From: Pseudomonas reinekei
GTDB lineage: Bacteria; Pseudomonadota; Gammaproteobacteria; Pseudomonadales; Pseudomonadaceae
Reading direction: 5' to 3'
Assembly (NCBI RefSeq): GCF_001945365.1
Contig: NZ_MSTQ01000002.1
Location: forward strand, 62,001 to 126,000
DNA length: 64,000 bases
In this document: positions 46,047-55,531 of the stretch, in pieces
Position numbering within the stretch: the stretch's first letter is position 1
Layout of the letters: every line of letters starts with the position of its first letter
Program-made: the position numbers and the translations under genes
Notes under the pieces: model-generated
What the model was told of the DNA's origin: nothing
Database searches by the model: none
What the model saw: only the letters and a program-made list of their open reading frames with translations

Positions 46047-47357
46047 ATGCAACCTTCTGTAAAAGCTCTGCTTGCCCTCACCTGCATGACCCTCAGCAGC
46101 GTCAGCCTTGGCGCCCAGACCCTGACCATCGCCACCGTCAACAACAGCGACATGATCCGTATGCAAAAGCTCTCGAAAACCTTCGAGGCCGAGCACCCGG
46201 ACATCAAGCTCAACTGGGTGGTGCTTGAAGAAAACGTCTTGCGTCAGCGCCTGACCACCGACATCGCCACCCAGGGCGGGCAGTTCGACGTGCTGACCAT
46301 CGGCATGTACGAGGCGGCATTGTGGGGCGCCAAGGGTTGGCTGGAGCCGATGAAGGATTTGCCCGCCAGTTATGACCTCGACGACGTGTTCCCGTCTGTA
46401 CGTGAAGGCCTTTCGGTGAAAGGCTCGCTGTATGCCCTGCCGTTCTACGCTGAAAGCTCGATTACCTACTACCGCACCGACCTGTTCAAGGACGCCGGCC
46501 TGACCATGCCCGAGCGCCCGACCTGGACGCAGATCAGCGAGTTCGCCGCCAAACTCACCCACAAGGATAAGGAACAGTACGGCATCTGCCTGCGCGGCAA
46601 GGCCGGTTGGGGCGAGAACATGGCGCTGATCACCACCGTGGCCAACGCCTACGGCGCACGTTGGTTCGATGAGAAGTGGCAACCGGAGTTCAACGGCCCT
46701 GAATGGAAAAACGCGCTGAACTTCTACGTCGACACCATGAAAAAATTCGGCCCGCCGGGTGCGTCAAGCAACGGTTTCAACGAAAACCTCGCCCTGTTCA
46801 ATAGCGGCAAATGTGCGATGTGGGTCGATGCCAGCGTTGCGGGTTCGTTCGTCACCGACAAGACCCAGAGCAAGGTCAGCGACCACGTCGGCTTCACCTA
46901 CGCACCCCATGAAGTCACCGACAAAGGCTCGGCCTGGCTGTATTCCTGGGCACTGGCGATCCCGACCAGTTCCAAGGCCAAAGATGCCGCGAAAACCTTC
47001 AGTGCCTGGGCCACTTCCAAGGAATATGGCGCGCTGGTCGCCGAGAAAGACGGCATTGCCAACGTCCCGCCAGGCACCCGCGCCTCGACCTACAGCGATG
47101 CCTATATGAGCGCGGCGCCGTTTGCCAAGGTGACACTGGAATCGCTGAAGGCAGCGGACCCGAGCAAACCGAGCGCCAAACCGGTGCCTTACATCGGCAT
47201 TCAATTGGTGACGATTCCTGAGTTCCAGGGCATCGGCACCCAGGTCGGCAAGTCCTTCTCGGCAGCTCTCATTGGCCAGACCACGGTCGACCAGGCCCTC
47301 GCCGCGGCCCAGCAAACCACTGAACGTGAGATGAAGCGCGCCGGTTATCCCAAGTAA
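46047..47357 (+). CDS. mtlE: Polyol ABC transporter substrate-binding protein
   Basis: A 436-aa periplasmic binding protein of the group 1 (sugar) class. A Sec signal peptide (residues 1-23, ending SLGA) precedes the mature part beginning QTLTIATVNN. The body has the usual two-lobed features (FDVLTIGMYEAALWGAKGWL, FYAESSITYYRTDLFKDAGL). It captures mannitol, sorbitol or arabitol for the MtlFGK importer. AAAGGAG precedes the ATG. It is the first gene of the operon. A REPIN directly after its stop may stabilise the mtlE part of the transcript, as binding proteins are needed in excess. Confidence 0.92.
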   Translation: MQPSVKALLALTCMTLSSVSLGAQTLTIATVNNSDMIRMQKLSKTFEAEHPDIKLNWVVLEENVLRQRLTTDIATQGGQFDVLTIGMYEAALWGAKGWLEPMKDLPASYDLDDVFPSVREGLSVKGSLYALPFYAESSITYYRTDLFKDAGLTMPERPTWTQISEFAAKLTHKDKEQYGICLRGKAGWGENMALITTVANAYGARWFDEKWQPEFNGPEWKNALNFYVDTMKKFGPPGASSNGFNENLALFNSGKCAMWVDASVAGSFVTDKTQSKVSDHVGFTYAPHEVTDKGSAWLYSWALAIPTSSKAKDAAKTFSAWATSKEYGALVAEKDGIANVPPGTRASTYSDAYMSAAPFAKVTLESLKAADPSKPSAKPVPYIGIQLVTIPEFQGIGTQVGKSFSAALIGQTTVDQALAAAQQTTEREMKRAGYPK

Positions 47358-47380
47358 CCCATCGCCCCGCTCTCGCCTAC

Positions 47381-47473
47381 GGTGGGAGCGAGCCTGCTCG
47401 CGAAGAGGCCGGTTCAACCGACGCATTTTCGTGACTGATCCATCGCTTTCGCGAGCAGGCTCGCTCCCACAGT
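47381..47473. repeat. REPIN between mtlE and mtlF
   Basis: GGTGGGAGCGAGCCTGCTCGCGA and its inverted partner GCGAGCAGGCTCGCTCCCAC flank ~45 bases. It lies inside the operon, between cistron 1 and cistron 2. Confidence 0.92.
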
Positions 47474-47507
47474 GATCTTCATTGCCGGTACCCATTGGTT
47501 TAACGCC

Positions 47508-48434
47508 ATGAATACTTCAACTGCCAAAGCTCACATGGACATTCCCCAACCGCTGCGCAAAAGCCGGTTAACCAACCCCGGCTGGTTTCTGGTCAGTCCT
47601 TCGGTGGCCCTGCTGCTGCTGTGGATGATCGTACCGCTGGGCATGACGGTCTATTTCTCGAGCATTCGCTACAACTTGCTCAATCCCGGCGAAAACGAGT
47701 TCGTCGGGCTGGAAAACTTCACCTACTTCCTCACCGATTCCGGCTTCCTGCCCGGCGCTACCAATACGCTGTTGCTGGTGGGCAGCGTGCTCTTGATCAG
47801 CGTGGTGTTCGGCGTGTTGATCAGCGCGCTGCTGGAGGCCAGTGAATTTCTCGGTCGCGGCATTGTGCGGGTGATGCTGATCTCGCCGTTCTTCATCATG
47901 CCCACGGTCGGTGCGCTGATCTGGAAAAACCTGATTTTCCATCCGGTGTCGGGGATTCTCGCCTATATCTGGAAACTGTTCGGCGCGCAACCCGTGGACT
48001 GGCTGGCGCACTACCCGTTGCTGTCGATCATCATCATTGTCTCCTGGCAATGGCTGCCCTTCGCGATCCTGATCCTGATGACCGCCATGCAGTCCCTCGA
48101 CCAGGAACAGAAAGAAGCCGCACGTCTGGACGGCGCGGGCCCCATCGCGATTTTCTGGCACCTGACCCTGCCGCACCTGGCACGGCCGATTGCGGTGGTG
48201 GTGATGATTGAAACCATTTTCCTGCTCTCGGTGTTCGCCGAAATTTTCACCACCACCAACGGCGGCCCGGGCTACGCCTCGACCAACCTCGCCTACCTGA
48301 TCTACAACCAGGCGCTGGTGCAGTTCGACGTCGGCATGGCGTCCGCTGGCGGGTTGATCGCGGTGGTGATCGCCAACATCGCGGCCATCGTGCTGGTGCG
48401 GATGATCGGCAAAAACCTGACAGACAAAGCCTGA
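47508..48434 (+). CDS. mtlF: Polyol ABC transporter permease 1
   Basis: A 308-aa MalF-like permease with six predicted helices and the EAA loop EAARLDGAGPIAIFWHLTLPHL that contacts the ATPase. The start is taken at the ATG of MNTSTAKAH; the frame opens 12 codons earlier inside the REPIN and an ATG nine codons later is also possible. No strong ribosome site is visible. It forms the membrane channel with MtlG. Confidence 0.9.
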   Translation: MNTSTAKAHMDIPQPLRKSRLTNPGWFLVSPSVALLLLWMIVPLGMTVYFSSIRYNLLNPGENEFVGLENFTYFLTDSGFLPGATNTLLLVGSVLLISVVFGVLISALLEASEFLGRGIVRVMLISPFFIMPTVGALIWKNLIFHPVSGILAYIWKLFGAQPVDWLAHYPLLSIIIIVSWQWLPFAILILMTAMQSLDQEQKEAARLDGAGPIAIFWHLTLPHLARPIAVVVMIETIFLLSVFAEIFTTTNGGPGYASTNLAYLIYNQALVQFDVGMASAGGLIAVVIANIAAIVLVRMIGKNLTDKA

Positions 48435-48442
48435 GGCCTGCC

Positions 48443-49273
48443 ATGACTCTTCAACAATCCCGCCGCGTGCAAAGCCTGCTCCTCGGCACCCTGGCCTGGG
48501 CCATTGCGATCGTGATTTTCTTCCCGATCTTCTGGATGGTGATGACCAGTTTCAAAACCGAAATCGACGCATTCGCCACGCCACCTCAGTTCATTTTCGC
48601 ACCGACACTGGAAAACTATCTGCACATCAACGAGCGCAGCGATTACTTCAGTTTCGCCTGGAACTCGGTGGTGATTTCCTTCAGCGCCACGGCCCTGTGC
48701 CTGCTGATCGCGGTGCCGGCCGCTTACTCCATGGCGTTCTACGAAACCCAGCGCACCAAAGGCACGCTGCTGTGGATGCTCTCGACCAAGATGTTGCCGC
48801 CGGTGGGCGTACTGATGCCGATCTACCTGCTGGCCAAGAGTTTCGGCCTGCTCGACACGCGTATCGCGTTGATCGTGATCTACACCCTGATCAACCTGCC
48901 AATCGTGGTCTGGATGATTTACACCTACTTCAAAGACATCCCCAAGGACATCCTCGAAGCCGCCCGCCTCGATGGCGCCACGCTGTGGCAGGAAATGGTC
49001 CGGGTGCTGCTGCCGATCGCCAAAGGTGGCCTGGCCTCCACGGTGCTGTTGTCGCTGATTCTGTGCTGGAACGAGGCGTTCTGGTCGCTGAACCTGACCT
49101 CGTCGAAGGCCGCGCCACTGACTGCGTTGATCGCTTCGTACTCAAGTCCCGAGGGGTTGTTCTGGGCCAAGTTGTCGGCGGTCTCAACCCTGGCGTGTGC
49201 GCCGATCCTGATCTTTGGATGGATCAGCCAGAAGCAATTGGTCCGCGGCCTGTCGTTCGGTGCCGTGAAATAG
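48443..49273 (+). CDS. mtlG: Polyol ABC transporter permease 2
   Basis: A 276-aa MalG-like permease with about six helices and the EAA loop EAARLDGATLWQEMVRVLLPIAK. It starts 8 bases after the mtlF stop and pairs with MtlF in the inner membrane. Confidence 0.92.
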   Translation: MTLQQSRRVQSLLLGTLAWAIAIVIFFPIFWMVMTSFKTEIDAFATPPQFIFAPTLENYLHINERSDYFSFAWNSVVISFSATALCLLIAVPAAYSMAFYETQRTKGTLLWMLSTKMLPPVGVLMPIYLLAKSFGLLDTRIALIVIYTLINLPIVVWMIYTYFKDIPKDILEAARLDGATLWQEMVRVLLPIAKGGLASTVLLSLILCWNEAFWSLNLTSSKAAPLTALIASYSSPEGLFWAKLSAVSTLACAPILIFGWISQKQLVRGLSFGAVK

Positions 49274-49306
49274 CCCTCAAAGAACAAGTACAAAAGGAGC
49301 GCCACC

Positions 49307-50410
49307 ATGGCCAACCTGAAAATCAAGAATCTGCAAAAAGGCTTCGAAGGATTTTCCATCATCAAGGGCATCGACCTTGAAGTGAACGACAAGGAATTCG
49401 TGGTCTTCGTCGGACCTTCAGGCTGCGGCAAATCCACGCTGCTGCGGTTGATCGCCGGCCTGGAGGAAGTCAGCGGCGGCACCATCGAACTCGACGGCCG
49501 CGACATCACCGAAGTCAGCCCGGCCAAACGTGACCTGGCGATGGTGTTCCAGACCTACGCGCTGTACCCGCACATGAGCGTGCGCAAGAACATGTCGTTC
49601 GCCCTTGATCTGGCCGGTGTGCCCAAGGCAGAGGTGGAAAGGAAAGTCGGCGAAGCGGCACGCATCCTTGAACTGGGGCCGATGCTCGAGCGCAAGCCCA
49701 AGCAATTGTCCGGAGGCCAGCGCCAACGCGTGGCGATTGGCCGGGCCATCGTGCGCAACCCGAAGATTTTCCTGTTCGACGAACCGCTCTCCAACCTTGA
49801 CGCGGCGCTGCGGGTGCAGATGCGTCTGGAGTTACTGCGCCTGCACAAAGACCTGCAAGCGACGATGATCTACGTGACGCACGACCAGGTCGAAGCCATG
49901 ACCATGGCCGACAAAGTCGTGGTGCTCAACGGCGGCAAGATCGAACAAGTCGGCTCGCCGCTGGATCTGTATCACCAGCCGGCCAACCTGTTCGTCGCCG
50001 GTTTCCTCGGCACGCCGAAAATGGGCTTCCTCAAAGGCCGGATCACCCGCGTCGACGGCCAGGGTTGCGACGTACAACTTGACGCCGGTACCCGCATCAG
50101 CCTGCCGCTGAACGGCGCCAGCCTGAGTGTCGGTGGCGCGGTGACGCTGGGCATTCGTCCGGAACACCTGGAACCGGCGAAACCCGGCGACTGCGCGTTG
50201 CAAGTCACCGCCGACGTCAGCGAACGCCTGGGCAGCGACACCTTCTGCCATGTGCGTACAGCCTCCGGCGAAGCACTGACCATGCGAGTGCGCGGCGACC
50301 TGGCGAGCCGTTACGGCGAAACCCTTAGCCTGCACCTGGACCCCGAGCACTGCCATTTATTCGATGCCGACGGCGTGGCACTGACCCGTCCTTTGCGCGT
50401 TGCCGCCTGA
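49307..50410 (+). CDS. mtlK: Polyol ABC transporter ATPase
   Basis: A 367-aa MalK/UgpC-type ATPase. Walker A is GPSGCGKST (residues ~37-45), signature [17 protein letters not shown] (~135), Walker [13 protein letters not shown] and the switch His in [13 protein letters not shown]. The C-terminal ~130 residues form the TOBE regulatory domain. It powers import through MtlFG. AAAGGAG lies before the ATG. Confidence 0.95.
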   Translation: MANLKIKNLQKGFEGFSIIKGIDLEVNDKEFVVFVGPSGCGKSTLLRLIAGLEEVSGGTIELDGRDITEVSPAKRDLAMVFQTYALYPHMSVRKNMSFALDLAGVPKAEVERKVGEAARILELGPMLERKPKQLSGGQRQRVAIGRAIVRNPKIFLFDEPLSNLDAALRVQMRLELLRLHKDLQATMIYVTHDQVEAMTMADKVVVLNGGKIEQVGSPLDLYHQPANLFVAGFLGTPKMGFLKGRITRVDGQGCDVQLDAGTRISLPLNGASLSVGGAVTLGIRPEHLEPAKPGDCALQVTADVSERLGSDTFCHVRTASGEALTMRVRGDLASRYGETLSLHLDPEHCHLFDADGVALTRPLRVAA

Positions 50411-50426
50411 TTTGCGAGACCTTTTG

Positions 50427-51899
50427 ATGAAGCTCAATAAACAAAACCTCAACCGCCTCGCCCCCGAAGTGATCCTGCCCGCCTACGCCCTCAGCGACAC
50501 GCGCCAAGGCATCGCCCACATCGGCGTCGGCGGTTTTCATCGCGCCCATCAGGCGTATTACACCGACGCCCTGATGAACACCGGCGAAGGCCTGGACTGG
50601 GCGATCTGCGGGGTCGGCCTGCGTGCCGAAGACCGTCGTGCCCGCGATGACCTCAAAGAACAGGATTACTTGTTCACCCTGTTTGAATTGGGTGACACCG
50701 ATGACACCGAAGTCCGGGTCATTGGTGCCATCCGCAATATGTTGCTGGCCGAGGACGGTGCGGCCGCGCTGATCGACAAACTCGCCGAACCGCAGATCCG
50801 CATCGTTTCCCTGACGATCACCGAGGGCGGGTATTGCATCGATGACAGCAACGGCGAATTCATGGCCCACTTGCCGCAAATTCAACACGATCTGGCCAAT
50901 CCGGATGCACCGAAAACCGTGTTCGGCTTTCTATGCGCCGCACTGGCCAGGCGCCGGGCCGCAGGTACGCCTGCGTTCACCTTGATGTCGTGCGATAACC
51001 TGCCGCACAACGGCGCGGTCACCCGCAAGGCGTTGCTGGCCTTCGCCGGTCTGCGTGACGCTGGCTTGCGTGACTGGATAGCGAGCAATGTCAGCTTCCC
51101 CAACGCCATGGTCGACCGCATCACGCCGATGACCAGCACTGAGCATCGTCTGCAACTGGCGGACAAGCACGGGGTGGACGACGCCTGGCCGGTGGTCTGC
51201 GAACCGTTTGTACAGTGGGTGCTGGAAGACAAGTTCGTCAACGGCCGCCCGGCCTGGGAACAGGTCGGTGTGCAGTTCACCGACGACGTCACGCCTTATG
51301 AAGACATGAAAATCAAGCTGCTCAACGGCAGCCATCTGGCGCTGACCTATCTCGGTTTTTTGAAGGGCTATCGCTTCGTCCACGAAACCATGAACGACCC
51401 GCTGTTCGTACGCTACATGCGCGCCTACATGGACCTGGACGTCACCCCGCAACTGGCGCCAGTGCCGGGCATTGACCTGACTGATTACAAGAACACGCTG
51501 GTGGCGCGTTTCTCCAATCAGGCGATTGCCGATCAACTGGAGCGGGTGTGCTCGGACGGTTCGTCGAAATTTCCCAAGTTCACCATTCCGACTATTAACC
51601 GCCTGATTGCCGATGGCCGGGAGACCAAACGAGCGGCGCTGGTAGTGGCGGCGTGGGCCTTGTATTTGAAGGGTGTGGATGAGAATGGCGACACCTATTC
51701 GATACCGGACCCGCGAGCGGCGTTCTGCCAGGCGTTGGTGGCCGATGATGCGTTGATCACCCAGCGTTTGCTGGAGGTCGAGGAGATTTTTGGCACGGCG
51801 ATCCCGCGTTCGGCGGCGTTTGTCGCGGCGTTCGAGTGGTGCTGCAACAGTTTGCGGGAGGTGGGTGTGACGCGGACGCTGGAGCGGGTTTTGACCTGA
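50427..51899 (+). CDS. mtlD: Mannitol 2-dehydrogenase
   Basis: A 490-aa NAD-dependent polyol dehydrogenase of the long-chain mannitol dehydrogenase family (P. fluorescens enzyme 493 aa). The N-terminal Rossmann part begins GIAHIGVGGFHRAHQAYYTDAL. The family's catalytic Lys-Asn-His pattern is in KIKLLNGSHLALTYLG. It oxidises mannitol to fructose and also acts on arabitol (to xylulose) and sorbitol. The start chosen is the ATG of MKLNKQNL, after the mtlK stop; the frame extends nine codons upstream. Confidence 0.95.
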   Translation: MKLNKQNLNRLAPEVILPAYALSDTRQGIAHIGVGGFHRAHQAYYTDALMNTGEGLDWAICGVGLRAEDRRARDDLKEQDYLFTLFELGDTDDTEVRVIGAIRNMLLAEDGAAALIDKLAEPQIRIVSLTITEGGYCIDDSNGEFMAHLPQIQHDLANPDAPKTVFGFLCAALARRRAAGTPAFTLMSCDNLPHNGAVTRKALLAFAGLRDAGLRDWIASNVSFPNAMVDRITPMTSTEHRLQLADKHGVDDAWPVVCEPFVQWVLEDKFVNGRPAWEQVGVQFTDDVTPYEDMKIKLLNGSHLALTYLGFLKGYRFVHETMNDPLFVRYMRAYMDLDVTPQLAPVPGIDLTDYKNTLVARFSNQAIADQLERVCSDGSSKFPKFTIPTINRLIADGRETKRAALVVAAWALYLKGVDENGDTYSIPDPRAAFCQALVADDALITQRLLEVEEIFGTAIPRSAAFVAAFEWCCNSLREVGVTRTLERVLT

Positions 51900-51920
51900 G
51901 ACTTGCGGTGAAGCAACTGC

Positions 51921-52002
51921 CGCCTTCGCGAGCAGGCTCGCTCCCACAGTAGATCTTGAGCGAAAACAAGATCCCATGTGGGAGCGAGCCTGCTCGCGAA
52001 TG
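51921..52002. repeat. REPIN between mtlD and mtlY
   Basis: TCGCGAGCAGGCTCGCTCCCAC and its inverted copy GTGGGAGCGAGCCTGCTCGCGA, ~35 bases apart, begin ~20 bases after the mtlD stop. The arms are the same CCTGCTC variant as the mtlE-mtlF element. Confidence 0.92.
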
Positions 52003-52040
52003 GACTCACCGATTTCGACCTGACACACCAAGGACATTCC

Positions 52041-53537
52041 ATGGCAAATCAACAATTATTCCTAGGCATCGACTGCGGCACCCAAGGCACCAAAGCCATC
52101 ATCCTCGACGCCGTCAGTGGAGAGGTGCTGGGCCTCGGTGCCGCCTCTCACACGATGATCAGCGGCGCCAACGGCCGTCGCGAACAGGACACCACTCAAT
52201 GGCTGGAAGCCTTTGCCCTCGCCACCCGACGCGCCTTGCTCGCAGCCGACGTCGATGGCCAGGACATCCTCGGCATCGGTGTTTCCGGCCAGCAACATGG
52301 CCTGGTCCTGCTCGATGATCAGGGCCAGGTGCTGCGCCCGGCCAAACTCTGGTGCGACACCGAAACCAGCGCAGAGAATGATCGACTGCTCGAACGCCTG
52401 GGCGGCGAGAAAGGTTCGCTGGAGCGTCTGGGCGTAGTCATCGCACCGGGCTATACCGTGTCCAAACTGTTGTGGACCAAGGAACAGCATCCTGCGGTGT
52501 TTGCCCGAATTGCCCACATTCTCCTGCCCCACGATTACCTGAACTTCTGGCTCACCGGGCGCAGTTGCAGCGAGTACGGCGATGCTTCAGGCACGGGCTA
52601 TTTCAACGTGCGCACCCGTCAGTGGGATTTGCAGATACTGCGCGACATCGATCCCGGCGGACGCCTGCAATCGGCGCTGCCGGAACTGATCGACGCGCAC
52701 GCGGCCGTCGGCACGATCCTGCCGGCAATCGCCGAACAGTTGGGTATCAATCCGAAGGCACTGGTCTCCAGCGGTGGCGGCGACAACATGATGGGCGCCA
52801 TCGGCACCGGTAACATTCGGCCCGGGGCCATTACCATGAGCCTCGGGTCGTCCGGCACGGTATACGCCTATGCCGATCAACCGACCGTCAGCCCGGACGC
52901 GGCAGTCGCCACGTTCTGCTCTTCCAGCGGCGGCTGGCTACCGTTGATCTGCACCATGAACCTGACCAATGCCACCGGGGTTATCCGCGAATTGTTCGAC
53001 CTCGATATCGAGCGCTTCAACGCGCTGGTTGCCCAAGCCCCCATCGGCGCGGAAGGCGTGTGTATGCTGCCGTTTCTCAATGGTGAACGCGTCCCCGCCC
53101 TGCCCCACGCCACCGGCAGCGTGCTGGGCCTGACCATGACCAACCTGACCCAGGCCAACCTGTGTCGCGCGGTCGTCGAAGGCACAACTTTCGGATTGCG
53201 TTTCGGGTTGGACCTGTTGCGGCAAAATGGCTTACAAAGCCGCAGCATCTGCCTGATCGGCGGCGGTTCGAAAAGTCCGGTATGGCGGCAAGTGGTCGCC
53301 GACATCATGAACACGCCAGTGATTTGCACCGAACAAAGCGAAGCCGCGGCCCTGGGGGCGGCGATTCAGGCGGCGTGGTGCAAGTCCCGGGCAAACGGGC
53401 ACGAGGACAGCCTGGCGCAACTGTGCGAGCGCTGCGTCAAGCTCGACCTGGCCAGTGAAACCCTGCCGATTGCAGAAAACGTAGTGCTCTCGCAGCAGGC
53501 CTACGAACGCTATCAACAGCATGTCGCAACCCTTTAA
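52041..53537 (+). CDS. mtlY: Xylulokinase
   Basis: A 498-aa FGGY-family sugar kinase beginning FLGIDCGTQGTKAIILDA, the ATP-phosphate loop. It has the C-terminal ATPase signature (LCRAVVEGTTFGLRFGLDLLRQNG, ICLIGGGSKSPVWRQVVADI). It phosphorylates D-xylulose made from arabitol by MtlD. AAGGA precedes the ATG at 52041 by 7 bases; the longer frame from 51978 translates REP DNA and is rejected. It lies in the mtl operon just after the REPIN. Confidence 0.93.
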   Translation: MANQQLFLGIDCGTQGTKAIILDAVSGEVLGLGAASHTMISGANGRREQDTTQWLEAFALATRRALLAADVDGQDILGIGVSGQQHGLVLLDDQGQVLRPAKLWCDTETSAENDRLLERLGGEKGSLERLGVVIAPGYTVSKLLWTKEQHPAVFARIAHILLPHDYLNFWLTGRSCSEYGDASGTGYFNVRTRQWDLQILRDIDPGGRLQSALPELIDAHAAVGTILPAIAEQLGINPKALVSSGGGDNMMGAIGTGNIRPGAITMSLGSSGTVYAYADQPTVSPDAAVATFCSSSGGWLPLICTMNLTNATGVIRELFDLDIERFNALVAQAPIGAEGVCMLPFLNGERVPALPHATGSVLGLTMTNLTQANLCRAVVEGTTFGLRFGLDLLRQNGLQSRSICLIGGGSKSPVWRQVVADIMNTPVICTEQSEAAALGAAIQAAWCKSRANGHEDSLAQLCERCVKLDLASETLPIAENVVLSQQAYERYQQHVATL

Positions 53538-53550
53538 AGAGCGAACAATT

Positions 53551-54495
53551 ATGTATCTGGTGTGTGGCGAAGCGCTGTTCGATTTCTTCAGTGAAGACGA
53601 TGCCAGCGGCCTGGCTTCCAAAGTGAACTTCAAGGCGATTGCCGGCGGTTCGCCGTTGAATGTCGCGGTAGGCTTGCGCCGTTTGGGCGTGGACGCGGCG
53701 TTGTTTGCCGGGCTGTCTACCGACTACCTCGGCCGACGACTGCTGCAAGTGCTTCAGGATGAAGGTGTACAAACCGACTATCTGGTGGACTTCGCCGCGC
53801 CGACCACACTGGCCATGGTCGCGGTCGGCGCCAATGGCTCGCCACAGTACAGCTTCCGTGGCGAAGGCTGTGCTGACCGTCAGTTGACACCGGAACACCT
53901 GCCGGCGTTGGGTCCGCAGGTGCGCGGCTTGCACATCGGTTCGTTTTCGCTGGTGGTGCAACCGATTGCCGACACCTTGTTGGCGTTGGTACGCCGGGAA
54001 AGCGGCAAACGCCTGATCAGCCTCGATCCGAACGTGCGCCTCAATCCTGAGCCCAATATCGAGTTGTGGCGTTCGCGGATTGCCACGCTGGTCGAGCACG
54101 CCGACCTGATCAAGGTCAGTGATGAAGATTTGACCCTGTTATATCCCGAACAGGATCCTGCGCGGGTCATTGATGGCTGGTTGCAGCAGCGTTGTCAGTT
54201 GGTGTTCCTGACCCGTGGTGGCGAGGGCGCGACGGTGTTCAGTCGAGCACATGGTTCGTGGTCAGTGCCGGCCTGCGTGGTCAAGATCGCCGACACCGTA
54301 GGCGCGGGCGATACCTTTCAGGCGGCATTGATCACCTGGCTGACCGAGCAGCAGCTGGATTCAATTGAAGGGTTGCGTGAGCTGAGTCGCGAGCAGATCG
54401 AGACGATGGTGCGGTTTGCGGTTCAGGCGGCGGCGCTGACTTGCAGCAAGACCGGGCCGGACATGCCTTATCGGCAGCAGTTGGTGATTGACTGA
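53551..54495 (+). CDS. mtlZ: Fructokinase (PfkB family)
   Basis: A 314-aa ribokinase/PfkB-type kinase with the anion-hole and base motif DTVGAGDTFQAALITWL near the C-terminus and the N-terminal GGSPLNVAVGLRRLG. It phosphorylates fructose formed from mannitol or sorbitol. The start is the ATG 14 bases after the mtlY stop, preceded by AAAGAGCGA; an upstream ATG would overlap mtlY. It is the last gene of the mtl operon. Confidence 0.93.
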   Translation: MYLVCGEALFDFFSEDDASGLASKVNFKAIAGGSPLNVAVGLRRLGVDAALFAGLSTDYLGRRLLQVLQDEGVQTDYLVDFAAPTTLAMVAVGANGSPQYSFRGEGCADRQLTPEHLPALGPQVRGLHIGSFSLVVQPIADTLLALVRRESGKRLISLDPNVRLNPEPNIELWRSRIATLVEHADLIKVSDEDLTLLYPEQDPARVIDGWLQQRCQLVFLTRGGEGATVFSRAHGSWSVPACVVKIADTVGAGDTFQAALITWLTEQQLDSIEGLRELSREQIETMVRFAVQAAALTCSKTGPDMPYRQQLVID

Positions 54496-54570
54496 ATGCG
54501 ATGGGTGCATCCGCCGAACGGTAGTGGCAAAGCGACAGGTGGCGTTCACGTGAATTAACCAATGCTTAAT

Positions 54571-54600
54571 CGTGCAGTCCAACAATAACTGGACCGCACG
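54571..54600 (+). terminator. Hairpin after the mtl operon
   Basis: CGTGCAGTCCA pairs with TGGACCGCACG around ACAATAAC (one G-T pair). It lies 75 bases past mtlZ and may mark the end of the operon, though no U-tract follows. Confidence 0.4.
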
Positions 54601-54681
54601 CCTTCAGAGTCTTCTGACGCCCAGTGCGGCAGGTTCGACCATATGTCGAGCTGACTTCCGTCTGCACTGGAGATTGCCCCC

Positions 54682-54951
54682 ATGAACTCGCGCGTCTTGC
54701 TCGTTTCTTCAGCCTTTGTCTGTGCCGCTTTTTCAGAGTTCGCCCTGGCTGACACCACCTCCGCTCAGCCTGTGGCCTCGTACCATTACGGCATGCCACT
54801 GCATGTGGGTAAAGTGATAGCCCTGACCGAGCCCACCACGCTGGAATGCCAAGTGGTGACGGCAAAAATGACGTATATCGATGAGCAGTCGGGTAGGCCC
54901 GCCGAACTGGCCTATCGAAAACTGTCGGACGCATGCAGTTATCAGAACTGA
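54682..54951 (+). CDS. DUF2790 family small periplasmic protein
   Basis: An 89-aa protein with a signal peptide (residues 1-23, ending ALA-DTT) and the conserved YHYGMPLHVGKVIAL and MTYIDEQSGRPAELAYRKLSDAC parts of the DUF2790 family. GGAGA precedes the ATG. Family members in Pseudomonas are often induced by copper or other stress, but no function is established. It is monocistronic. Confidence 0.88.
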   Translation: MNSRVLLVSSAFVCAAFSEFALADTTSAQPVASYHYGMPLHVGKVIALTEPTTLECQVVTAKMTYIDEQSGRPAELAYRKLSDACSYQN

Positions 54952-54963
54952 CTGCCGCATTGG

Positions 54964-54994
54964 CGCTGGGCCTGGCGTTTCTCCAGGCCCAGCG
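54964..54994. terminator. Strong hairpin between DUF2790 and DUF1652 genes
   Basis: A 12-bp GC-rich perfect stem (CGCTGGGCCTGG/CCAGGCCCAGCG) with a CGTTTCT loop between the convergent genes. No clear U-tract, so termination is likely but not certain. Confidence 0.55.
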
Positions 54995-55021
54995 TCTCTC
55001 GCAAGAGATTGAAATCGAGCG

Positions 55022-55294
55022 CTAGAGCACTTTGCCAACCACGCGTCGATGCTCGCTTTCCACGTGGTGGTTGCCGAGATCGTTGCGCAGGCCTGCAATC
55101 AATTCGTGGATTTCCCGACAACTATTCAGATGTTGCGCATCGATATCCGTTCTTAAGAGATCGAGGGTGTCGGTGCTACCGTCGGCGTAAACCTTGACGG
55201 TCATCTTCAGCTCCGGTGATAGCGAGCATTGACAACGTTTGGGCAAAAAACTGCTTTCAATGATATTGCGAAGTTCCAAGGCAGAAAGAAACAT
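55022..55294 (-). CDS. DUF1652 family protein
   Basis: A 90-aa protein beginning MFLSALELRNIIESSFLPKRCQCSLSPE, the clear signature of the DUF1652 family found almost only in pseudomonads. AAGGAGA lies 9 bases before the ATG at 55294; a GTG two codons earlier is too close to it. No signal peptide. Function unknown. It stands alone and convergent to the DUF2790 gene. Confidence 0.9.
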   Translation of the reverse strand: MFLSALELRNIIESSFLPKRCQCSLSPELKMTVKVYADGSTDTLDLLRTDIDAQHLNSCREIHELIAGLRNDLGNHHVESEHRRVVGKVL

Positions 55295-55429
55295 GGCCAC
55301 CCTCTCCTTTGTGAGATTGCCAAACAGCTATCGACGCTGGCTCATGTGAAATCCCGGTCAGCTTGAGAACAGCTACAGCATAAAACATGCCCTGAAATTA
55401 ACGGTGCAGCTCATCGGTAAATCAAAGGT

Positions 55430-55519
55430 TTAATGCAACAACAGGTGACATCGGTCATGCATTTTGCAAAAAAGCCCGCGCGCGACCCTGCAATTTGCAC
55501 TCACATAGTGCGTTTGCAT
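55430..55519 (-). CDS. Possible 29-aa peptide after the threonine dehydratase gene
   Basis: An ATG lies 6 bases after AAGGAGG, one of the best ribosome sites in this region, 12 bases past the dehydratase stop. The product has four Cys/His-rich turns (MQTHYVSANCRV...HDRCHLLLH). It could be a real small protein or only a chance frame. Confidence 0.25.
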   Translation of the reverse strand: MQTHYVSANCRVARGLFCKMHDRCHLLLH

Positions 55520-55531
55520 CCCCTGCCTCCT

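Noticed and set aside
51978..52040. N-terminal extension of xylulokinase starting MGASLLANG
   Set aside because: These codons translate a REP sequence. A proper ribosome site (AAGGA) precedes the ATG at 52041, where homologous kinases begin. Similar GASLLA starts at 45740 are also REP artefacts.
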